Positions 1 to 5,623 of a stretch of 10,831 nt of DNA are shown here, piece by piece. This DNA is from Bifidobacterium breve (lineage in GTDB: Bacteria; Actinomycetota; Actinomycetes; Mycobacteriales; Mycobacteriaceae). The stretch is taken from contig CAMCWJ010000067.1 in NCBI GenBank assembly GCA_945882475.1, forward strand, positions 1 to 10,831. The letters are read 5' to 3'. Numbering within the stretch: the stretch's first letter is position 1; each line of letters starts with the position of its first letter. The position numbers and the translations under genes were made by a program. The notes under the pieces were generated by a model. It was not told the origin of the DNA. It was given only the letters and a program-made list of their open reading frames with translations, and ran no database searches.

Positions 1-150
1 CTGCTCGTCGGGAAGCAGGGTCATGGAACCGGCGAACTCAGCCGGACAGGCGGATCCCTCGGCCGGGGGTGTCGAGTCCGCATGAGCGTGGGCGGGCGAG
101 AGCGCAGTCATCGCGACGCACAGCGCCGACCCGGCGGCAACCCGCTTCAC
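1..150 (-). CDS. Exported protein with signal peptide (N-terminal 50 codons only)
   Basis: This is the 5' part of a gene that runs off the left edge of the window. The visible protein begins MKRVAAGSALCVAMTALSPA and continues to a probable signal-peptidase I site after AHA near residue 24 (AHA/DST), so a Sec-exported or cell-wall protein is predicted. The mature part starts with a short Thr/Pro/Ala/Glu-rich linker, then a Cys at residue 34 and a Phe-Ala-Gly-Ser-Met segment. I chose the GTG at 150-148 because GGAG lies 6 nt upstream (160-157) and the resulting N-terminus is an ideal short signal peptide. GTG codons at 171 and 162 are in frame but add residues before the positive charges. It lies 53 bp downstream of fadD on the same strand and may share its transcript. 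I do not recognise the family; too little of the mature protein is present. The frame is open through to base 1 with no stop. Confidence 0.7.
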   Translation of the reverse strand, partial: MKRVAAGSALCVAMTALSPAHAHADSTPPAEGSACPAEFAGSMTLLPDEQ

Positions 151-203
151 CCGACGCTCCACACCAACCACATCGACCGCTCGCGCCCCGACGTTACCGG
201 CGC

Positions 204-2006
204 TCAGACGTAGAGCGTGTCGATGCTGTCGTGGAAATTGTCCACCACGGCCTTGCGCTTGAGCTTGAGGCTCGGCGTCAGATCGCCGGCCTCGACGGTG
301 AGTTCACGGTCGATGATCGAGAACCGCTTGACCTGCTCCCAGCGATTGAGGCCCTTGTTGAGTTGCTCGACGTAGCCGCTGACCATCTCGCGGGTCGTGG
401 AGTCCCGGGCGATCTCACCGAAGGACTTCTCCCCCATGCCGTTATCGGCCGCCCACTCGCGGATGCTGTCGGCGTCCAGGCTGACCAGCGCGACGCAGTA
501 CGGCTTGCCCTCGCCATAGACGATGATCTCGCTGGCGTAGGGGCAGATACCCTTGAAGTGAGCCGAAATGGCCGATGGCGCAACGTATTTGCCTTGTGAG
601 GTCTTGAACATGTCTTTTTTGCGATCGGTGATCCGCAGGAAGCCCTCGCCGTCGAGTTCGCCGATGTCGCCGGTGTGGAACCAGCCGTCGGCCTCGATCG
701 CCTCAGCAGTCGCCTCTGGGAGGTCGTGGTAGCCGTTCATGATGCCGGGACCCTTCAGCAGGATCTCGCCGTCGTCGGCGATCTTGACCTCGGTCTGCGG
801 CAACGTCCACCCGACGGTGCCGAACCGGTATGCGCTCGGCCGGTTGATCGACGAGGCCGCCGACGTCTCGGTCAGGCCGTAGCCCTCAAGCACGATGACA
901 CCGACGGCGTCGAACCATTGCGCGATGTCGCGGTCAAGGGCGGCCGACCCGGAGATGAAGAAGCGCATCCGGCCGCCGAACCGCTGCCGGATGGTGGAGA
1001 ACACCAGTCGGTCGGCGAGTTTGTGCTGTGCCGCCAGCAGCGGCGAGGGTCGCTGACCGGCCTGTTTCGCCCGAGACACCTGCAGACCCACTTCGGAGGC
1101 CCAGTCGAAGAGGCGCTTCTTGATGCCGCCCTCCTTGGCCATCATCTCGGTGATCCGGCCGTGCACCTTCTCGAAGATCCGGGGCACCGCGCCCATGATC
1201 GTCGGCCGGATGACCGCGAGGTTCTCGATGATCTTGTCCACCCGGCCGTCGATGACGGTCGTGAAGCCGATCTGCAACGGCAGCGCCAGCATCACCTTGC
1301 CGAACGCGTGCGCCAACGGCAGCCACAGGTAGTTCAGGTCCTTGTCACTGAGCACACCGAGGGAATCCATGGCGGCGGCGGTGTAGGTCCAGGAATCCTG
1401 GGTCAGCCGGACACCCTTGGGTTTGCCGGTGGTGCCGGAGGTGTAGATCAGCGTGGCCAGTTGGTCGCGGCGGATGGCATCGATGCGGTCGTTCACCGTG
1501 GTCGGCGCCTGCGCCAGCAGGTCGCGCCCCAACTGCTCCAGATCGCCGAGGCTGATCACCCAGTCGCCGTCACCGGCGCCGTCGATGACCACCACCTTCG
1601 ACACAGCGGGCAGTTCGGAGCGGTGGGCGACGAGCTTGTCGACCTGTTGCTGGTCTTCGGCGATCACGATCCGGCTGCCGGAGTTGGCGACGATGAACGC
1701 CACATCCTCGGCGTGGGTGGTCGGGTAGACCGTGGTGGTGGCCGCACCCGCCGCCAGGATCGCGAAGTCGACGAGCGCCCACTCGTAGCGGGTTCCGCTT
1801 GCCAGCGCCACCCGCTCCTCGGGCTGGATGCCGAGGGCGACCAGTCCGGCCGCAACCAAGGTGACCCGGTCGCCCAGTTGCCGCCAGGTGACGCTGGCCC
1901 AGCCGTCGCCGTCGGGAAAGCGGAACGCCTCGGCGTCGGGTGTCGCGGCGACCCGATCACGGAACATCGCCGGCACCGACGAGGCCCGGTTCTCCACCGT
2001 GCTCAT
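204..2006 (-). CDS. Long-chain fatty-acid-CoA ligase (FadD, ANL superfamily)
   Basis: This enzyme activates fatty acids in two steps: ATP-dependent adenylation, then thioester formation with CoA. It is presumably cytosolic or loosely membrane-associated. With the start at 2006 it has 600 residues. Visible motifs, in order, are the adenylate-binding loop TSGTTGKPKG at about 189-198, YGLTETS at about 376-382, the hinge-region HTGDIGELD at about 444-452, DRKKDMFKTSQGKYVAP at about 461-477, and the C-terminal lysine motif TPSLKLKRK at about 577-585, where K581 is the probable catalytic lysine. The overall pattern fits the FAA1-type (COG1022) long-chain ligases such as mycobacterial FadD15 or FadD11; I cannot assign the paralogue. 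An alternative ATG at 2042 adds 12 residues and sits 7 nt behind a TAGACT -10 box, so a leaderless 612-residue form is a real competitor. The start at 2006 is preceded by a weak purine-rich GAAGAG. The gene diverges from the GNAT gene and reads towards the exported-protein gene. In M. tuberculosis, as I recall, no fadD occupies this position. Confidence 0.93.
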   Translation of the reverse strand: MSTVENRASSVPAMFRDRVAATPDAEAFRFPDGDGWASVTWRQLGDRVTLVAAGLVALGIQPEERVALASGTRYEWALVDFAILAAGAATTTVYPTTHAEDVAFIVANSGSRIVIAEDQQQVDKLVAHRSELPAVSKVVVIDGAGDGDWVISLGDLEQLGRDLLAQAPTTVNDRIDAIRRDQLATLIYTSGTTGKPKGVRLTQDSWTYTAAAMDSLGVLSDKDLNYLWLPLAHAFGKVMLALPLQIGFTTVIDGRVDKIIENLAVIRPTIMGAVPRIFEKVHGRITEMMAKEGGIKKRLFDWASEVGLQVSRAKQAGQRPSPLLAAQHKLADRLVFSTIRQRFGGRMRFFISGSAALDRDIAQWFDAVGVIVLEGYGLTETSAASSINRPSAYRFGTVGWTLPQTEVKIADDGEILLKGPGIMNGYHDLPEATAEAIEADGWFHTGDIGELDGEGFLRITDRKKDMFKTSQGKYVAPSAISAHFKGICPYASEIIVYGEGKPYCVALVSLDADSIREWAADNGMGEKSFGEIARDSTTREMVSGYVEQLNKGLNRWEQVKRFSIIDRELTVEAGDLTPSLKLKRKAVVDNFHDSIDTLYV

Positions 2007-2049
2007 ATCGATGCGCTCTTCGGACTTTCGCAGACCAGCCATACGCTCA

Positions 2050-2055
2050 AGTCTA
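2050..2055 (-). promoter_or_regulatory. Candidate -10 box TAGACT for fadD (possible leaderless start)
   Basis: Read on the minus strand, TAGACT matches the mycobacterial -10 consensus TANNNT. It is followed by exactly 7 nt and then the ATG at 2042-2040. Transcription would begin at or next to that ATG and give a leaderless mRNA. No convincing -35 TTGACN lies 16-18 nt upstream, which is common for mycobacterial promoters. If real, it favours the 612-residue FadD start over the one at 2006. Confidence 0.4.
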
Positions 2056-2081
2056 GGAAGGCCCGACCGCGCACGCAGCGA

Positions 2082-2093
2082 AACCCCGGGGTT
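2082..2093. promoter_or_regulatory. 12-bp perfect palindrome in the fadD/GNAT divergent gap
   Basis: AACCCCGGGGTT is a perfect palindrome about 27 bp upstream of the candidate fadD -10 box and about 67 bp upstream of the GNAT start. It is followed by GACCCCGG, which repeats one half of it. Its position between two divergent genes fits an operator for a dimeric regulator, possibly one of the TetR-type regulators that often control fatty-acid genes. The GC-rich background makes short CCCCGGGG palindromes fairly common, so this is only a candidate. Confidence 0.25.
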
Positions 2094-2159
2094 GACCCCG
2101 GATCGCACCGCAGCCCCGCCCGGGCGCAGATGGCCCCGAACGGTGAGGTGGTGTGGCGG

Positions 2160-2690
2160 ATGCTCGACGAAATCCAGTCCGCGACCCCGGCAGATGTCGA
2201 CGAATTGGCCCGCGTCGCAGCGGCGACCTTCCCGCTGGCCTGCCCTCCGGCGACCGCGGCCGTCGATATCACCGCCTTCGTGGCAGCCACCTTCTCGCCG
2301 CAACGATTCAGCGAGTATCTCGCCGACCCCGGGCGAGGGGTCCTCGTCGCCCGCGACGACGGCCGCATCATCGGCTACGCGATATTGGTTCGCGGGATCG
2401 GTGACGATCCGGACGTCGCCGGGTCGGTGCCCGCGCTACCGGCGGTCGAGGCGTCCAAGTTGTACGTCGCAGCCGGCCATCACGGCACTGATGCTGCCCC
2501 GGGGTTGATGCGGGCCGCGATCAAGTGGGCGGCAGGCTGTGGAGCCGAGGTGATGTGGCTGGGGGTGAACCGCGAGAACGAGCGCGCGCAACGCTTTTAC
2601 CGCAAGCACGGATTTGCGATCGCCGGGACTAAGACGTTCCGGCTCGGGGCGGGCGTGGAGAACGACTATGTGATGGTGCGGTCCGTGTGA
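2160..2690 (+). CDS. GNAT-family N-acetyltransferase (Rv2669-like)
   Basis: The protein has 176 residues and the GNAT fold pattern. The substrate is unknown. Motif A is the segment SKLYVAAGHHGTDAAPGLM at about 99-117, with the usual Leu-Tyr-Val strand and the Met at the end of the helix. Motif B is WLGVNRENERAQRFYRKHGF at about 133-152, the classic strand plus N-E-R-A-x-x-F-Y-x-K-x-G-F helix that carries the catalytic-region Tyr. The acetyl-CoA loop normally reads Q/R-x-x-G-x-G/A; here it is H108-G109-T110-D111-A112-A113, with Asp where Gly is usual. The N-terminal half contains TFPLACPP, typical of the actinobacterial members next to the Rv2670c-type ATPase. I chose ATG 2160 because AGGTGG lies 8 nt upstream (2146-2151). 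ATG 2130 (186 residues) is in frame and has no ribosome-binding site. Its end is 13 bp from the stop of the convergent zapE gene. Confidence 0.85.
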   Translation: MLDEIQSATPADVDELARVAAATFPLACPPATAAVDITAFVAATFSPQRFSEYLADPGRGVLVARDDGRIIGYAILVRGIGDDPDVAGSVPALPAVEASKLYVAAGHHGTDAAPGLMRAAIKWAAGCGAEVMWLGVNRENERAQRFYRKHGFAIAGTKTFRLGAGVENDYVMVRSV

Positions 2691-2703
2691 TTCCACGGGA
2701 GTT

Positions 2704-3711
2704 CTAGGACATGTTCGTCAGGGCCAACAACCTCGAGGTAGCACGCAGGTACTTCTTGCGATAACCACCGGCCAGCATCTCCGCGGAGAAGAGGGTGTCC
2801 AGCTTGGCCCCGGAGGACACCACGGGGATGCCAGCGTCGTAGAGCCGGTCGGTCAGCGACACCAGTCGCAGTGCCACACTCTGGTCGTCCAGAGGATGCA
2901 CCCCGGTCAGGTGGACCGCGGACACCCCTTCGATCAGGGTCAGGTAGCGCGAGGGGTGCATGGTGGCCAGGTGGGCGCACAGTCCGTCGAAGTCGTCCAG
3001 CGTCGCCCCCGGCACCTCTTCGGCCCGAGCGATCACCTGCTCGTCGGACAACGGCTCCGGTGCCGGCGGGAGTCCGCGCTGGCGGTAATCCGGGCCTTCG
3101 ATGCGCACGGTGGTGAAAATGCTTGCCAGCGTGTTGATCTCGCGCATGAAGTCCTGGGCGGCGAAACGTCCCTCGCCGAGTTGCTCGGGCAGGGTGTTCG
3201 ACGTCGCCGCAATCGAGACCCCGCGTTCCACCAGTTGAGAGAGCAGGCGCGAGATCAGCGTCGTATTGCCCGGGTCGTCGAGTTCGAATTCGTCGATGCA
3301 CACCACGGTGTAGTCGGCCAGCAGGTCGATGCACTCGACGAACCCGAATACCCCGGCCAACTGAGTCAGCTCACCGAAGGTGGCGAACGCCTTGCGATCG
3401 GAATCGGGCAGCCACCAGTAGACCGACGCCAACAAGTGGGTCTTGCCGACCCCGAACCCGCCGTCGAGGTAGAGACCAACCCCGGGCAGGGTCTCGCGCT
3501 TGCCGAACAGTTTCTTGCGTCCGGCCCGGCGGCGCAGCGCCTCCTCGCAGAACGACCGGCAGGACACGACGGCCGACGCCTGGCTGGGCTCGGCCGGGTC
3601 AGGGCGGTAGCTGTCGAAGTCGACGTCGGCGAACGTCGGTGGCGGAACCAGTTGGGCGATCAAGCGCTCCGGGGACACCGAAGGACGGCGGTCCACCAGG
3701 TGAGCGGGCAT
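2704..3711 (-). CDS. zapE: AFG1/ZapE-type P-loop ATPase (Rv2670c-like)
   Basis: This is a 335-residue ATPase of the AFG1/LACE1/ZapE family. E. coli ZapE is linked to Z-ring dynamics under stress and mitochondrial AFG1 to protein quality control; the mycobacterial role is not established. Visible elements are Walker A GGFGVGKTH at about 84-92, preceded by the family-typical LPGVGLYLDG; Walker B VVCIDEFELDD at about 136-146; the sensor-type ATSNTLPEQLGEGRFAAQDF segment at about 169-188; and the C-terminal YRKKYLRATSRL at about 317-328. The product has no signal peptide or membrane segment, so it is cytosolic. The start at 3711 is supported by a TACAGT box ending 7 nt before the ATG, a leaderless arrangement. 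The open frame continues upstream to 3828 but would then cover the ribD start. The gene diverges from ribD with only 46 bp between starts and converges on the GNAT gene. Confidence 0.9.
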   Translation of the reverse strand: MPAHLVDRRPSVSPERLIAQLVPPPTFADVDFDSYRPDPAEPSQASAVVSCRSFCEEALRRRAGRKKLFGKRETLPGVGLYLDGGFGVGKTHLLASVYWWLPDSDRKAFATFGELTQLAGVFGFVECIDLLADYTVVCIDEFELDDPGNTTLISRLLSQLVERGVSIAATSNTLPEQLGEGRFAAQDFMREINTLASIFTTVRIEGPDYRQRGLPPAPEPLSDEQVIARAEEVPGATLDDFDGLCAHLATMHPSRYLTLIEGVSAVHLTGVHPLDDQSVALRLVSLTDRLYDAGIPVVSSGAKLDTLFSAEMLAGGYRKKYLRATSRLLALTNMS

Positions 3712-3718
3712 GGCTGGC

Positions 3719-3724
3719 ACTGTA
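3719..3724 (-). promoter_or_regulatory. Candidate -10 box TACAGT for zapE, leaderless start
   Basis: On the minus strand TACAGT matches TANNNT and ends exactly 7 nt before the ATG at 3711-3709. No Shine-Dalgarno sequence precedes that ATG, so a leaderless transcript is the simplest reading. It fixes the start of the ATPase and excludes the longer open frame. Confidence 0.5.
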
Positions 3725-3745
3725 GCCAGCCGCCGCGACGCGTGT

Positions 3746-3751
3746 TGCAAT
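3746..3751 (+). promoter_or_regulatory. Weak candidate -10 box TGCAAT for ribD
   Basis: TGCAAT differs from TANNNT only at its second base and ends 6 nt before the ATG at 3758. No ribosome-binding site precedes that ATG. The arrangement suggests a weak leaderless promoter, consistent with low basal expression. In M. tuberculosis, promoter variants just upstream of the orthologous ribD that raise its expression are reported in para-aminosalicylic-acid-resistant isolates, which fits a promoter lying this close to the start. Confidence 0.35.
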
Positions 3752-3757
3752 TGCCTG

Positions 3758-4549
3758 ATGGCGACTGCGCAACCCGGTGACTCCGACGAGACGTGGTTCA
3801 GCCTGCTCGGTCCGACAGGCGACGCCACCGTCGACGACGCGCGCCTGAAAGAGCTCTACGCCTACCCGCGGGATCCCGACCGGTGTGTGGTGATGGCCAA
3901 CTTCATCGCCAGTCTCGACGGCGGCGCCACGGTCAGCGGCACCTCCGGTGGCCTCGGTGGACCTGGCGACCGCCGTCTGTTCGCGATACTGCGCGAGCTC
4001 GCCGACGTGATCGTCGTGGGTGCCGGCACCGCCAAAGCCGAGAACTATGCGGGCGCGAAGATGACGGCCGTCCAGCGCCAGCGCCGTCAACAGTGCGGCC
4101 AGGGCGAGGTGCCGCCGATCGCCGTGGTCACCCGGACCGGTGACCTGGCGCACGACCTGCCGGTCCTGGTCAACGCCGAGGTACCGACGATGGTTCTGAC
4201 GTGCGCCGACGCCGCCCCCAGCGCCCGCCGCCGGTTGGGCGCCGCCGCCGAGGTGATCGACTGCTCCGGGGATGACCCGAGCCGCGTCGACCTGGCCATC
4301 GCCATGGCGCGGCTTGCCGACCGCGGGTTGCTACGCGTGCTCACCGAGGGCGGGCCGACCCTGCTGGGTACCTTCGTCGCACAGGGCATGCTCGACGACC
4401 TCTGCCTGACTTGCGCACCGATGCTGGTGGGCGGCAGCGCGGTTCGCCTCACCGGCGGCGTCGACCTTGCGCTGACCCAGATGCGCCCGGTGCACATCCT
4501 CACCGACGTCGAGGGCTACCTCTATCTGCGATACGTCCGCGTTCCCTGA
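3758..4549 (+). CDS. ribD: RibD C-terminal-domain reductase, DHFR-like (Rv2671-type)
   Basis: The protein has 263 residues and consists of a single RibD_C (dihydrofolate-reductase fold) domain. It lacks the N-terminal deaminase domain of true bifunctional RibD. The M. tuberculosis counterpart Rv2671 has been reported to reduce dihydrofolate with NADPH and, when over-produced, to lower susceptibility to para-aminosalicylic acid, so it acts as a DHFR analogue despite its name. Landmarks are ANFIASLDGGATVSGTSGG at about 47-65, GGPGDRRLFAILRELADVIVVGAGT at about 67-91 in the dinucleotide-binding region, and VLTEGGPTLLGTF at about 194-206 with the Gly-Gly-Pro loop typical of RibD_C. I chose ATG 3758 because the resulting N-terminus matches the length of Rv2671 (258 residues, from memory). 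ATG 3710 is in frame, adds 16 residues and has AGGTGA 6 nt upstream, but it lies on top of the zapE start. The stop is 2 bp from the stop of the convergent Coq4-like gene. Confidence 0.9.
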   Translation: MATAQPGDSDETWFSLLGPTGDATVDDARLKELYAYPRDPDRCVVMANFIASLDGGATVSGTSGGLGGPGDRRLFAILRELADVIVVGAGTAKAENYAGAKMTAVQRQRRQQCGQGEVPPIAVVTRTGDLAHDLPVLVNAEVPTMVLTCADAAPSARRRLGAAAEVIDCSGDDPSRVDLAIAMARLADRGLLRVLTEGGPTLLGTFVAQGMLDDLCLTCAPMLVGGSAVRLTGGVDLALTQMRPVHILTDVEGYLYLRYVRVP

Positions 4550-4551
4550 CG

Positions 4552-5496
4552 TCAGTCGGCGGCGGACTGCAGTGGCTGAATCGAGAAGTTTTTCCGCACC
4601 TCGTCCAATGGCAGATGTGCGATCGCGAGATGATCGACCTGACTGAGATCCACCGTGCAGTGCGTTCCCCTCTTGAAACCCTCGCCGAGAAACTCGGGAA
4701 CGCCTGTGCGATCCAGCGTGGCCACCTTGGCCCGGATGTTGCCGTGGTTGAGCACGCCCGACTCGTGAATCGACATGGTCAGCAGAAACTCAAGCCAGTT
4801 GTGGTGGGAGTCATTGGTGGCCAACAGAAACCCCGACCGTGCGATCTCCCCGGGAGCCGTCGGCTCATACCCGGTGATCACGTGGTTCATGTCGTGATTG
4901 ACGTAGTGCGCGGGCACGTGGATGTCGTCTCCGGGAAGCTCAATGTTGTTGCGGCGGTAGAATTCCAGGTACTGATACCCCAGCGTGTCCTCGGGTAGGT
5001 CACGCAATTTCCTGAGTCGTTCGGCAAGCGCGTGGTCGGGCTTGTCAAGGCGCAGGTAGCGGTCTCGCAGTGTCAACTCCGAGATCTCAGGCAGTATCTC
5101 GCTGTAGCAACGTTCCAGATCCGTTGCGGCCGCCTCGGCGCCCTTGGTGATGGCGGTACGGGTCACCTCGATCTCAACGTCGTTGATTCCCATTGCCGCG
5201 ACGTACTTCTCGGCACGCTCCACCTGCTCCATCGACATCGGATGGCGGCAGAGTTCGAGCGTCATCATGATCTCGGCGAAACGCTGCCGCGCCTGTTGCC
5301 TCTCCAGGGCTCTGGCCACCTCGTCCGGCGACAGCGGAGTCAGATTCCCCAGATCGATGTCCGCGCGTCCCCACAGATCCCGCGTGATGGACTCCAGAAC
5401 GACCATCTGCTCGCGGGTCGGACCACCGCGCGGCGAAATCCCGCCCAGAAGCCCGGCGACGATCGGCTCAACCTCTTGGGGCAGCACCACCTGCAC
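4552..5496 (-). CDS. Coq4-like protein with helical N-terminal domain
   Basis: The protein has 314 residues. The C-terminal half has the hallmark of the Coq4 family: H201-D202-M-N-H205, then 11 residues, then E217 (HDMNHVITGYEPTAPGE), the metal-binding HD-x2-H-x11-E motif. It is preceded by DTLGYQYLEFYRRNNIELP at about 170-188, which resembles the Gly-x-x-Tyr-x-x-(F/Y) segment before that motif in Coq4. More His residues follow at 231-232. Residues 1 to about 165 are mostly helical and charged, with a GGPTREQMVVLESITRDLWG stretch and a LCRHPMSMEQVERAEKYVAAMGI helix pair that faintly recalls TerB-like domains. There is no signal peptide. Coq4 acts in ubiquinone biosynthesis, but mycobacteria make menaquinone, so the substrate here is unknown. 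The GTG at 5496 is chosen because AAGGAG lies exactly 6 nt upstream; an upstream TTG at 5532 is in frame. GC content in six sampled lines is about 59 percent against 70-73 percent in sampled lines of the flanking genes, suggesting transfer. It sits between ribD and the Tap-like gene, which are neighbours in M. tuberculosis as I recall. Confidence 0.75.
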   Translation of the reverse strand: MQVVLPQEVEPIVAGLLGGISPRGGPTREQMVVLESITRDLWGRADIDLGNLTPLSPDEVARALERQQARQRFAEIMMTLELCRHPMSMEQVERAEKYVAAMGINDVEIEVTRTAITKGAEAAATDLERCYSEILPEISELTLRDRYLRLDKPDHALAERLRKLRDLPEDTLGYQYLEFYRRNNIELPGDDIHVPAHYVNHDMNHVITGYEPTAPGEIARSGFLLATNDSHHNWLEFLLTMSIHESGVLNHGNIRAKVATLDRTGVPEFLGEGFKRGTHCTVDLSQVDHLAIAHLPLDEVRKNFSIQPLQSAAD

Positions 5497-5502
5497 GACG
5501 CA

Positions 5503-5508
5503 CTCCTT
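5503..5508 (-). promoter_or_regulatory. Strong Shine-Dalgarno AAGGAG of the Coq4-like gene
   Basis: On the minus strand AAGGAG lies 6 nt before the GTG at 5496-5494. It is the best ribosome-binding site in the window. It contrasts with the leaderless-looking starts of several neighbours and decides the start of this gene. Confidence 0.7.
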
Positions 5509-5578
5509 GTCGCTCGTTTCGTCAAATACCAAAGAGATCTAGAGTGCCCGGCGAAGGCAACTGGGTTTGATTGTCCGG

Positions 5579-5590
5579 ATTCCCTGGAAT
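5579..5590. promoter_or_regulatory. Small inverted repeat ATTCC-CT-GGAAT in the divergent promoter region
   Basis: A perfect 5-2-5 inverted repeat lies in the 127-bp gap between the divergent Coq4-like and Tap-like genes, immediately upstream of and overlapping the position expected for the -35 element of the Tap-like promoter (TTGTCG at 5590-5595). It could be an operator that acts on one or both genes. It is short and could be chance. The rest of the gap is AT-richer than the genes and shows no TANNNT box that I would assign to the Coq4-like gene. Confidence 0.25.
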
Positions 5591-5610
5591 TGTCGCACCG
5601 CTCCGGTCGC

Positions 5611-5616
5611 TAGTCT
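5611..5616 (+). promoter_or_regulatory. Candidate -10 box TAGTCT, leaderless start of the Tap-like gene
   Basis: TAGTCT matches TANNNT and ends exactly 7 nt before the ATG at 5624. TTGTCG at 5590-5595 is a possible -35, but with a short 15-nt spacer. GGTGAG between box and ATG is too close to act as a normal ribosome-binding site. A leaderless mRNA is the likely outcome. Confidence 0.5.
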
Positions 5617-5623
5617 GGTGAGC

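Noticed and set aside
183..203. Possible terminator hairpin after fadD (GCGCC with an 11-nt loop and GGCGC)
   Set aside because: The stem is only 5 bp and no T-run follows; too weak in this GC content to annotate.
675..2129. Long open frame on the + strand upstream of the GNAT start, in frame with it
   Set aside because: It is antisense to the well-supported fadD gene and reads as low-complexity GDP/HRR-type sequence without any domain; GC-rich DNA commonly leaves the antisense frame open. Only the part from about 2160 is a real gene.
2007..2303. N-terminal extension of the FadD frame beyond 2042
   Set aside because: The added residues are Gly/Arg-rich, show no similarity to ANL ligases and would overlap the GNAT gene; the start at 2006 (or 2042) gives the normal length.
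3712..3828. N-terminal extension of the ZapE frame over the ribD start
   Set aside because: It would overlap ribD coding sequence, and the ATG at 3711 is supported by a TANNNT box at the leaderless spacing.
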